In this document: positions 1 to 5,785 of the stretch, piece by piece | Position numbering within the stretch: position 1 is the first letter of the stretch | Layout: each line of letters starts with the position of its first letter | DNA from: Nitrospinae bacterium AH_259_B05_G02_I21 | GTDB lineage: Bacteria; JADFOP01 | NCBI GenBank assembly: GCA_027717595.1 | Contig: JALLOF010000032.1 | Span: 1 to 17,274 of the forward strand | Length of the DNA stretch: 17,274 bases | Direction of reading: 5' to 3' | The notes under the pieces: model-generated | What the model was told of the DNA's origin: nothing | The model's input: only the letters and a program-made list of their open reading frames with translations | The model's database searches: none | Made by a program: the position numbers and the translations under genes

Positions 1-120
1 CACCTGTGCCAGATGAAATTTCTCAATCGCCCTTTCTAGGGATATCTCAAGGGGCGGAAGAGGGGTCGCACCCTTTTCCTCCTCATGGCGAACGGTTTTA
101 GTTAGCCAGACCTTGATCAT
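1..120 (-). CDS. 5' part of an unknown protein gene, cut by the left window edge
   Basis: An open frame begins with ATG at 120-118 on the minus strand and runs 40 codons to the window edge without a stop. It starts MIKVWLTKTV and continues with a charged, probably helical stretch. A purine-rich ribosome binding site (AAGGGGGAA) lies a few bases upstream of the ATG, and an extended -10 promoter lies about 34 bases upstream, so this looks like a genuine gene start. I do not recognise the family from 40 residues. It points the same way as the PIN-domain gene and belongs to the same AT-richer segment. It may be part of the putative integrated element, but that is inference. Confidence 0.5.
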   Translation of the reverse strand, partial: MIKVWLTKTVRHEEEKGATPLPPLEISLERAIEKFHLAQV

Positions 121-153
121 GATTTCCCCCTTTCATGGTTACATCCACTATTG

Positions 154-162
154 ATTATACCA
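154..162 (-). promoter_or_regulatory. Extended -10 promoter for the left-edge gene
   Basis: The minus strand reads TGGTATAAT, a perfect TATAAT with the TGn extension. No good -35 hexamer lies 16-18 bases upstream, as expected for an extended -10 promoter. Initiation would fall near 147, leaving a leader of about 27 bases with the ribosome binding site before the ATG at 120. Confidence 0.5.
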
Positions 163-242
163 CCCCCCGGTGTGTTTCCGCTGGCGCCGGCATCCCCCCG
201 ACATAGTCCGTGAGAGAGAGTTTTTAAAGCCTTTGTAAGGGG

Positions 243-1100
243 CTATATGGAATTGTTCCCTTCCAACATAGACTTAAATGCGTTCCAAGACATATGCTCT
301 TTAAAAGGATTTAGTTTAGGAAAGAGGGTAATGAGATCTTCATCATCAGAGACGAATAGGTCAGATGCACAACAATTAATCACGTGGCGCAAATCGCCAA
401 GCTTGTCTCTTCCCGGCTGGACTTGATGCCTTGCAGGAATCCAATTTAAATAAAAGTTACAATTGAGCCATGTGTTAATAACAGGATAATCACTTTGACT
501 AATCAATATTCTTTTCAAGTCAAGGTCAAGAACTTTTAGTCTATAACTCCTTAATTCCATTTGCAGGATTCTTAGCTTGTCTCCTTCTTCCAATTTGTTT
601 TTGAAGTCAACAAAGTTTCTAATGCTCTTGAGATACTCAGGGTTAGTACTTCGGAGCTTATTTATTTGTCGTATGATTTCCTCAGACAACTGAGGGGTCT
701 CACTTCTAATTTCATTTTCTCTGCCTTCAACGAATCGTGTGGCTTCATCTGTCGAATCATTAGCCATCCTCCAGACTTCCTCCTTCGTCCTGCGGTTATT
801 CTCATCATGCATCCTTTGCAAAAGAATTCCTTTACCCTGAACTTTATATATTTCGCCCCTAATAAGGTCCCGTGTTGGTGGGATGAAATGAGGTTCATTT
901 AGTTGGTCAAGGAACTTAAAAAGGCTCTTAATTTTATCCTCACTTCGAATTTTAAGAAACCCTTTTGCTAACTCGTACATTACATGCAAGCCAATGCTCA
1001 ACATAAAGCCTTGAGAAGCCAGTAGGGACTCAAATTCGCTCGCCTCCCAGTTTCCTTCTACCCGGTCAATTACATTGGTATCGAAGTAAACCTTTTTCAT
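243..1100 (-). CDS. Large PIN-domain protein (putative ribonuclease)
   Basis: The 285-residue protein opens with MKKVYFDTNVIDRVE, the typical first strand of a PIN domain carrying the first acidic metal ligand (D7 in DTNV). E43 in a YEL motif fits the second position. The C-terminal block around 234-263 has D236 followed by a DDEDLITL segment (D252/D253), matching the last PIN acids. PIN proteins are usually Mg2+-dependent RNases. This one is about twice the usual VapC length, with a charged helical insert at roughly 55-200. No antitoxin-like gene precedes it; the 300 bases upstream are non-coding. Base composition is visibly AT-richer than the core genes, suggesting acquisition. The start is supported by the motif falling at residue 5-10 and by a TATAAT directly upstream. 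The fold is fairly sure; toxin, defence or housekeeping role is not known. Confidence 0.75.
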   Translation of the reverse strand: MKKVYFDTNVIDRVEGNWEASEFESLLASQGFMLSIGLHVMYELAKGFLKIRSEDKIKSLFKFLDQLNEPHFIPPTRDLIRGEIYKVQGKGILLQRMHDENNRRTKEEVWRMANDSTDEATRFVEGRENEIRSETPQLSEEIIRQINKLRSTNPEYLKSIRNFVDFKNKLEEGDKLRILQMELRSYRLKVLDLDLKRILISQSDYPVINTWLNCNFYLNWIPARHQVQPGRDKLGDLRHVINCCASDLFVSDDEDLITLFPKLNPFKEHMSWNAFKSMLEGNNSI

Positions 1101-1106
1101 ATCGTC

Positions 1107-1115
1107 ATTATAACA
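1107..1115 (-). promoter_or_regulatory. Extended -10 promoter predicting a leaderless PIN mRNA
   Basis: The minus strand reads TGTTATAAT, an extended -10, ending only six bases before the ATG at 1100. Initiation about seven bases downstream would fall on or next to the start codon. No Shine-Dalgarno sequence is present between the box and the ATG, which fits a leaderless transcript. Confidence 0.5.
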
Positions 1116-1280
1116 AACTATCCTTGGCTTAAGAGGGAATGGTTAGGCCATTCGTCAAAACAAATCCATCGGACAACTCAACAATTGTACACTCCGAACT
1201 TGATGCTTAGGACGAGTCCGTGGGGGACGAACCCCTAGCTTGTATTAGCCAGGGGTGTGTAATTTTCTGTGTAACAATCA

Positions 1281-1310
1281 ATGAGAAATAATGAGAGATA
1301 ATAAGAGTTA
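1281..1310 (+). repeat. Three tandem 10-bp repeats near the tRNA fragment
   Basis: Three consecutive decamers read ATGAGAAATA, ATGAGAGATA and ATAAGAGTTA. Units 1 and 2 differ at one position; unit 3 is more diverged. Ten-base spacing places each copy on the same face of the helix. Direct repeats of this size near a core site are typical of integrase arm-binding sites, but this could also be simple-sequence drift in AT-rich DNA. Confidence 0.45.
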
Positions 1311-1356
1311 GCAGGAATTTTTCAACCCTTGTAGGCCCTTGATATAAAAAGCGAAG

Positions 1357-1383
1357 CCCCCGGAAATCAACATCTTCCGGGGG
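1357..1383. terminator. Strong GC hairpin, possible terminator
   Basis: CCCCCGGAA at 1357-1365 pairs perfectly with TTCCGGGGG at 1375-1383 around a nine-base loop. On the plus strand it is followed by a T-rich but interrupted tract (tccctatttt), so terminator strength is uncertain. It sits 18 bases before the tRNA remnant and may mark the end of the mobile element's transcription. Confidence 0.5.
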
Positions 1384-1401
1384 TCCCTATTTTCTCTTAA
1401 T

Positions 1402-1451
1402 CTGGCCTTACAAGCCGGAGGTCGCAGGTTCGAATCCCGTCAGCCCCGCCA
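1402..1451 (+). pseudogene. 3' fragment of a tRNA gene (anticodon arm to CCA), possible att site
   Basis: The fragment has a five-pair anticodon stem (CTGGC/GCCGG) with loop CTTACAA, anticodon UAC (Val type), a variable region, a T-arm with loop TTCGAAT, a 3' acceptor strand CAGCCCC, a discriminator G and an encoded CCA. No D-arm or matching 5' acceptor strand (GGGGCTG) lies upstream, so it cannot be a whole tRNA. Positions 1404-1433 match the intact tRNA-Val at 12914-12989 in 29 of 30 bases, but the acceptor differs. The T-stem has one A-C mismatch and one wobble. A 3'-only tRNA copy is the classic distal footprint of integration into a tRNA gene. By that logic the full tRNA and the element lie to the left. 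Confidence 0.75.
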
Positions 1452-1497
1452 GCTTTTTCAATAAGTTGCAGGCATCAGCTTTTCCTGATACTGTTTT

Positions 1498-1518
1498 TTG
1501 GTGCCGATCTGGCACCAA
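1498..1518. repeat. Perfect 8-bp inverted repeat
   Basis: TTGGTGCC at 1498-1505 and GGCACCAA at 1511-1518 are exact reverse complements around the five-base spacer GATCT. It is preceded by a T-run rather than followed by one on the plus strand, so it is not a plus-strand terminator. A protein-binding site or part of the attachment region is possible. Confidence 0.45.
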
Positions 1519-1656
1519 GATTCTCCCAACTCACTGTATTTTAAAGTAAAAGTCTTTCTATCTTTTGACGTATTGAGACGATCCCAGAGAAAGAAAGCAC
1601 CATTAGAGCCCCGGCTGGCCGGGCTACGCCCGCCCAATAAGACCCAAAAATAAGTC

Positions 1657-1685
1657 TTGCTTTCTGCCGCCCCTTGTCCTATGGT
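1657..1685 (+). promoter_or_regulatory. Possible sigma70 promoter of the cold-shock gene
   Basis: TTGCTT at 1657-1662 and TATGGT at 1680-1685 are separated by 17 bases. The match to consensus is moderate (3/6 and 4/6). Initiation near 1692 would give a leader of about 130 bases that includes the terminator hairpin at 1734-1771; long leaders are usual for cold-shock genes. Confidence 0.35.
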
Positions 1686-1733
1686 TTAGAGAGCAAGAGA
1701 TAGACTAGGCAGGAACGATAGGGACGACAGGCC

Positions 1734-1771
1734 ACCGCACAGGCGTCTGTTGTACGCCGTGCGGTTTTTTT
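1734..1771 (+). terminator. Intrinsic terminator upstream of the cold-shock gene (possible attenuator)
   Basis: ACCGCAC (1734-1740), a one-base bulge, and GGCGT (1742-1746) pair with ACGCC (1754-1758) and GTGCGGT (1759-1765) around a seven-base loop. Seven T residues follow at 1765-1771. This is a textbook rho-independent terminator on the plus strand. No gene for it to terminate lies upstream, so it probably acts within the cold-shock leader. Confidence 0.8.
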
Positions 1772-1806
1772 ATCGCCCTCCGGTCCGTCTCGCAAAAAAC
1801 TCAATG

Positions 1807-1819
1807 AAAGGAGGTGATT
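1807..1819 (+). promoter_or_regulatory. Near-perfect Shine-Dalgarno site deciding a GTG start
   Basis: AAAGGAGGTGATT matches the complement of the 16S rRNA 3' tail over about 12 bases. It fixes the start of the cold-shock gene at the GTG at 1824 with a nine-base spacing from GGAGG. Confidence 0.85.
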
Positions 1820-1823
1820 CCTA

Positions 1824-2027
1824 GTGCAGAAAGGACAAGTAAAGTGGTTTGATGAGGGTAAAGGCTTTGGCTTCATAGAGCGTGAGGACGGGCCGGACGT
1901 CTTCGTTCACTTCTCATCCATCCAGGGCGAAGGCTTTAAGACTCTAGCCGAAGGTCAAGCCGTGGAGTTCGAGATCGTCGAAGACGAGAAGGGCTTGAAG
2001 GCCGTCAATGTGGTATTGGTCTCGTAG
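1824..2027 (+). CDS. csp: Cold-shock domain protein (CspA family)
   Basis: The 67-residue protein is a complete cold-shock domain of standard length. It shows the RNP1 motif KGFGFI at about residues 13-18 and the RNP2 motif VFVHFS at about 26-31, whose aromatic residues stack on single-stranded nucleic acid. Such proteins act in the cytoplasm as RNA chaperones that melt hairpins and can act as transcription antiterminators. The start is GTG at 1824, set by a near-perfect ribosome binding site. It is a single-gene unit: a strong terminator lies 13 bases after the stop and another lies 52 bases before the start. A leader terminator ahead of a hairpin-melting protein suggests autoregulation, which is inference. 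Whether it is cold-induced or constitutive cannot be told. Confidence 0.95.
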   Translation: MQKGQVKWFDEGKGFGFIEREDGPDVFVHFSSIQGEGFKTLAEGQAVEFEIVEDEKGLKAVNVVLVS

Positions 2028-2040
2028 CTGATAGACCAGG

Positions 2041-2071
2041 CCCCCGCCGGGATGACCGGCGGGGGTTTTTT
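2041..2071 (+). terminator. Intrinsic terminator of the cold-shock gene
   Basis: CCCCCGCCGG at 2041-2050 pairs perfectly with CCGGCGGGGG at 2056-2065 around a GATGA loop, followed by six T residues. On the minus strand there is no T-run after it, so it is unidirectional. Confidence 0.9.
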
Positions 2072-2181
2072 AATGGCGATTATCTCGTCTAGAAGATAGC
2101 GCCTGGTCTGAAGCAAGGCCGGCGATGCCTTCAAGGAGGAGGGGGAGCCAGGCGAGAACGGCTCGAAGCGCATCCGCTAAT

Positions 2182-3297
2182 TCATCCACGCAAGATAACG
2201 CCGGCCAGGTAGACCACGTAAAAGAGCCCGCCTGTCAGCATGGCTGTGGCCTTTAGGGAGCCCGAGCGGACCAATGAGACGTATGCAAGACCGGCACCCC
2301 CCAGCGCGAAGATGATGTTGATGAGCTCTATCGTGCCGAGGTTCCATTTGGTGAAGAAGAGTCCGAAGGCCACGGGGATCATCGATTGGAATACCATGGC
2401 ACCTGTGATGTTGCTTACAGCCAGAGTATCTTGCCCCCGCAAGGCCCACATAACGGAGTTGTATTTTTCCGGCAGCTCCGTCGCCAAAGGGGCCAGGATA
2501 AGAGACAGGACCAACGCGGACATTTTCATGTAGAGGGCCAAGGCGATGACGGCCGACACGAAGAACTTTGCTCCCGCCAAGATAAATAACAATCCCACCA
2601 CAAGCTGTACCACTACCGTCTTTGCTTCCAATGGCATCCCCGCATAACGCTCCATGTGAAGCACCTTCGTGTAGACTTCGCCCTTTCGGGCTTTTAGGCT
2701 TAACGAATACTTCACGTACCAGGCATAGAGACACACCAGAGCTACCGCCGCCGTGAACTTCAGCCATGAGAGGTTTACGAGTGAGACCACCAGAACCCCG
2801 ACGAAACAGGCCAGGAAAACTCGAAGCTCGAAGCGAAGGGCCATCGTGTCTATGGACAGCTCCAGGCTTTGTCGCCTGCCCCGGGCCCTGGCTACCAGTA
2901 CCGTAAATCCTAATAGAGCCAAAGCCAATGTAGCCAGCATGAAGGGGGCACCCAATATAGCGCCCACGCCCACCGCCTCCCCATGCCCCTTGGAGCCGAA
3001 TATGACGGCTATTACGGGGATGGAGGACTCAGGAAGAGCCGTCCCGACGGCTGCCAAGAGGCCTCCGGTGGCTTGGTGGGAAAGTTTGAATATCCGCCCG
3101 ACGTGCTCGACGGCGTTGGTAAAGAGCTCACAGCCCAACAAGATTACTGGGATCGAGCCCACAAGCACCCCAGCGCTCAGCCATGGAGCCCCTTCGACCT
3201 CTAGAAGTTCCAGGAAGGCCAACAAACACGAGCCCAAAGCCGTGAGGATGATCAAAAACCCCACCAACTGCCCGGCACGACCCTCACCACGAACCAT
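2182..3297 (-). CDS. Sodium/calcium exchanger family (CaCA) membrane antiporter
   Basis: From the ATG at 3297 the protein is 371 residues and strongly hydrophobic, with about ten to eleven predicted membrane segments in two homologous halves. The two alpha repeats that carry the cation site are visible: GTALPES at about 85-91 continuing into a Gly-rich stretch ending GAPF, and ATELPE at about 272-277 followed by NITGAMVFQS. Each has the conserved acidic residue that binds cation in the family. It should exchange Ca2+ or a similar cation for Na+, H+ or K+ at the inner membrane; the specificity is not readable. The frame is open back to an ATG at 3402, but those 35 extra residues look uncharacteristic, and ATG 3297 has an AAAAAAGGTGGTG purine tract upstream. 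It is transcribed divergently from malQ and is alone in its orientation here. Confidence 0.85.
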   Translation of the reverse strand: MVRGEGRAGQLVGFLIILTALGSCLLAFLELLEVEGAPWLSAGVLVGSIPVILLGCELFTNAVEHVGRIFKLSHQATGGLLAAVGTALPESSIPVIAVIFGSKGHGEAVGVGAILGAPFMLATLALALLGFTVLVARARGRRQSLELSIDTMALRFELRVFLACFVGVLVVSLVNLSWLKFTAAVALVCLYAWYVKYSLSLKARKGEVYTKVLHMERYAGMPLEAKTVVVQLVVGLLFILAGAKFFVSAVIALALYMKMSALVLSLILAPLATELPEKYNSVMWALRGQDTLAVSNITGAMVFQSMIPVAFGLFFTKWNLGTIELINIIFALGGAGLAYVSLVRSGSLKATAMLTGGLFYVVYLAGVILRG

Positions 3298-3481
3298 CAA
3301 ACCCAAAACACCACCTTTTTTAACTCCTGACAGCAGCCCCAGCCAAGAACCGCCCATTAATGGTGAGCCAACGGAAAGGGAGAGGCTAGATGAACATACC
3401 ACCTACTTGCATGGTAAGAAACCTCAGCCCCGCCAAGATTTCCTAGAAGCGCAGGAGCGATTCTAACCCCATCCTCTTGCA

Positions 3482-3502
3482 ATACCGGCCTCCTTCCGGT
3501 AT
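3482..3502. repeat. Hairpin in the antiporter/malQ divergent region
   Basis: ATACCGG at 3482-3488 pairs with CCGGTAT at 3496-3502 around a seven-base loop. A weak T-rich tract follows. Its role is unclear because genes on both sides are transcribed away from it; no clear promoter hexamers were found for malQ. Confidence 0.4.
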
Positions 3503-3551
3503 CCTATTTTCTGCATCTTATTGATTTGCTGAGATAAAGGCGCGACCGGGC

Positions 3552-3577
3552 GGGCCGGACCCTCCGAGGGACGGCCC
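3552..3577 (+). other. Stable hairpin in the malQ leader
   Basis: GGGCCG (3552-3557) and CCCT (3560-3563) pair with AGGG (3567-3570) and CGGCCC (3572-3577), closing a three-base loop. It ends 13 bases before the malQ ribosome binding site (AGGGGAG at 3590-3596), so it could affect translation or mRNA stability of the operon. Confidence 0.4.
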
Positions 3578-3599
3578 AGCCTGGCGCTCAGGGGAGAAG

Positions 3600-5765
3600 A
3601 TGAGCAGGATGGCCAAGCCCCGGGTCGCCTCACTCTGGCAGTTGGCCCGCCTCTATGGGGTGCAGACCGCCTACTATGACGTGAACCGCCGCCGCCGCCA
3701 GGCCTCGCCGGAGGCGCTCTTGGGCGTGCTCCAGGCGCTGGGCGCTCCCGTCGCCTCCATCCGCGACGTCCCAGACGCCCTGGCGGAGCGCCGCCAGGCG
3801 CTCTGGAGCCGTGCCGTAGAGCCGGTCGCCGTCGCGTGGGACGGACAACCCCCGACAATTGAGATCCGCCTGCCCTCCGGGGCCGCCGATTCCTCCGTCG
3901 CCTGCCTCCTGGAGCAGGAGACGGGGGAGACGCACAGGTGGGTCTGCGATTTGCGGTCCCAGCCTTCAGGCCAGCTGACCGATGTGAACGGGGCGACGTA
4001 CGTGGCCAAGCGGCTCGACGTCCCCGGGCGGCTGGCGTTGGGGCACCACCGGCTGACGCTCGACATCCAAGAGCGGCGATTCGAGTCCATGATCATCTCC
4101 GCGCCGCGCAAAGCCTACACCGGCGGCTCGAAGGAGAGGACATGGGGCGCTTTCCTCCCGCTCTACGCTCTGCATTCCCAACGAAGCTGGGGAGGCGGGG
4201 ATTTCTCCGACCTTGAAGCTCTGATGGACTGGGTCACCGAGCAGGGTGGGGGGGTGGTCGCGACGTTGCCGCTGCTGGCCTCCGTGCTCGACCCACCCTT
4301 CGACCCGAGCCCCTACACCCCGGTGAGCCGCCTCTTTTGGAACGAGTTCTACATTGATGTGACCCGCGTTCCGGAGCTGAAGCGGTGCCCGTCGGCACAA
4401 TCCCTCCTGGCCTCCGGGGACGTCCAGCGGGATCTCGACGGGTTGCGCTCCTCTCCCCTGGTCGACTACGACCGCCAGATGCGCATCAAGCGGAGCGTCC
4501 TCGAAGAGATGGCCCGGTGCTTTTTCTCGCATCCGTCCGATCGCAGGAAGTCGTTTCAGGGCTTCGTCGAGGCCCATCGGGCCGTCGAGGATTACGCCCG
4601 CTTCCGGGCTGTGGGCGAGAGGCTTCGGGCCCCCTGGCCCGAGTGGCCCAAGCCGCTGAGGGATGGCACCATCGGTCCGGCCGATTGCGATGAGGCGACC
4701 ACGCAGTACTATCTCTACGCCCAGTGGCTGGCTCATGAGCAGATGGAGGCACTTGCGACGAAGGCCCAAACCGGGGGCCGTGGGTTGTATCTCGATTTCC
4801 CGCTGGGCGTTCATCCCCATGGGTTTGACGTGTGGCGGGAGCGTGAAGCGTTTGCTCCCGGCGTCTCGGCCGGCGCCCCTCCGGACGTGTTCTTCACCAA
4901 GGGCCAGCACTGGGGCTTTCCGCCCCTGCGCCCCGAGCAGATGCGAGCACACCACTACCGGTACGTGATCGCTTCGTTGGATCACCACCTGAAGCCGGCC
5001 GGCATCCTTAGGATCGACCACGTCATGGGGCTCCACCGGCTCTTCTGGATCCCGGACGGCTTGGAGGCGAGCGATGGGGCCTATGTGCGCTATCCCGCAG
5101 AGGAGCTCTTCGCGGTCGTGAGCCTTGCCTCCCACCGCCACAAGGCCTGGATCGTCGGTGAGAACCTCGGCACCGTGCCCTCCTACGTCAATCCGACCTT
5201 GGCTCGCCACGACGTCTACCGGATGTACGTCCTGCAGTACGAGCTCAAGCCCGACCGGAGGCGGCCGCTTCGGGCCATCCGTTCGGATGCCGTGGCCAGC
5301 CTCAACACGCACGACATGCCCCCTTTCGCGGCGTATTGGCAGGGTTTGGATATTGATGAGCGAAGGGCGATGGGCCTGCTGGACGGGGTGGGCGTACGGC
5401 GCGAACGCAAGGAGCGCGAGTCCGCCAAGAGAGCACTTGTTGAGTATTTACAACGCCAGGGCCACCTGACGGGCCCCGCCTCCATGGAGACGGTCCTCCG
5501 GGCGTGCCTGGCGCACTTGAGCGCGAGCCCGGCCAGGCTCGTGCTTGTCAACGTCGAGGATCTCTGGCTCGAGACGAGTCCTCAGAACGTCCCCGGCACC
5601 CGCGATGAGCGGCCCAACTGGCGCCAGAAGGCGGCGTACGGTCTCGAATCGTTTTTCCGGATGCCGGGCGTGCTGGAGGCGTTTCAAGAGGTGGCCCACC
5701 TTAGGGGAGGCGACGGAGGTCCGTCGGGGCCCCGAGCGAAACGAGCCAGGCGAGTCGAGGTGTAA
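3600..5765 (+). CDS. malQ: 4-alpha-glucanotransferase (amylomaltase, GH77)
   Basis: This 721-residue cytoplasmic enzyme disproportionates maltodextrins by moving alpha-1,4-glucan segments between chains with release of glucose. An N-terminal extension of about 170 residues, as in the long E. coli MalQ type (about 690 residues), precedes a GH77 barrel from about residue 180. Catalytic residues are intact: nucleophile D473 in RIDHVMG, acid/base E521 in VGENLG, and D572 in NTHDMPP that stabilises the transition state. AGGGGAG lies just upstream of ATG 3600; an in-frame ATG at 3609 is an alternative start. It is the first gene of a plus-strand operon, 20 bases before the GH57 gene, so it likely prepares or recycles the linear glucans used by the next two enzymes. 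Confidence 0.95.
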   Translation: MSRMAKPRVASLWQLARLYGVQTAYYDVNRRRRQASPEALLGVLQALGAPVASIRDVPDALAERRQALWSRAVEPVAVAWDGQPPTIEIRLPSGAADSSVACLLEQETGETHRWVCDLRSQPSGQLTDVNGATYVAKRLDVPGRLALGHHRLTLDIQERRFESMIISAPRKAYTGGSKERTWGAFLPLYALHSQRSWGGGDFSDLEALMDWVTEQGGGVVATLPLLASVLDPPFDPSPYTPVSRLFWNEFYIDVTRVPELKRCPSAQSLLASGDVQRDLDGLRSSPLVDYDRQMRIKRSVLEEMARCFFSHPSDRRKSFQGFVEAHRAVEDYARFRAVGERLRAPWPEWPKPLRDGTIGPADCDEATTQYYLYAQWLAHEQMEALATKAQTGGRGLYLDFPLGVHPHGFDVWREREAFAPGVSAGAPPDVFFTKGQHWGFPPLRPEQMRAHHYRYVIASLDHHLKPAGILRIDHVMGLHRLFWIPDGLEASDGAYVRYPAEELFAVVSLASHRHKAWIVGENLGTVPSYVNPTLARHDVYRMYVLQYELKPDRRRPLRAIRSDAVASLNTHDMPPFAAYWQGLDIDERRAMGLLDGVGVRRERKERESAKRALVEYLQRQGHLTGPASMETVLRACLAHLSASPARLVLVNVEDLWLETSPQNVPGTRDERPNWRQKAAYGLESFFRMPGVLEAFQEVAHLRGGDGGPSGPRAKRARRVEV

Positions 5766-5785
5766 AGGCAACGAGAGCGTAGGTG

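Larger units (their letters stand above)
1101..1401. other. Gene-free stretch at the edge of the putative integrated element
   Basis: About 300 bases without a convincing coding frame. It holds the PIN-gene promoter, a hairpin at 1231-1256 (ACCCCT pairing with AGGGGT, with an inner GCT/AGC pair), a small stem at 1216-1228 (GTCC/GGAC), three tandem 10-bp repeats at 1281-1310, and a strong GC hairpin at 1357-1383. The tRNA 3' fragment follows at 1402. This mix of hairpins and short direct repeats beside a tRNA remnant resembles an attachment region, which is inference. Confidence 0.5.
1452..1823. other. Gene-free stretch between tRNA fragment and cold-shock gene
   Basis: About 370 bases with no convincing coding frame. 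It holds a perfect 8-bp inverted repeat at 1498-1518, a small stem at 1473-1489 (ATCAG/CTGAT), a GC hairpin near 1614-1632, a possible sigma70 promoter at 1657-1685, a strong intrinsic terminator at 1734-1771 and the cold-shock ribosome binding site. The second half is best read as promoter and leader of the cold-shock gene. Confidence 0.5.

Noticed and set aside
1209-1257. Hammerhead-ribozyme-like arrangement (GTCC/GGAC stem followed by GA and an ACCCCT/AGGGGT stem)
   Set aside because: The core reads AGGACGA where CUGAUGA is required, so two invariant bases are wrong. Only two core bases separate the second and third stems, and the cleavage position would be G. It is at best a decayed resemblance.
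2753-3466. Long plus-strand open frame opposite the antiporter gene
   Set aside because: It is antisense to a well-supported membrane protein with conserved motifs, has low-complexity Pro/Ser/Thr composition, and shows no family resemblance.
3966-5312. 448-residue minus-strand frame across malQ
   Set aside because: It is a mirror of high-GC coding in malQ, which has all GH77 catalytic motifs. The same reasoning removes other long antisense frames in the GH57, treY, fbaB and methyltransferase genes.
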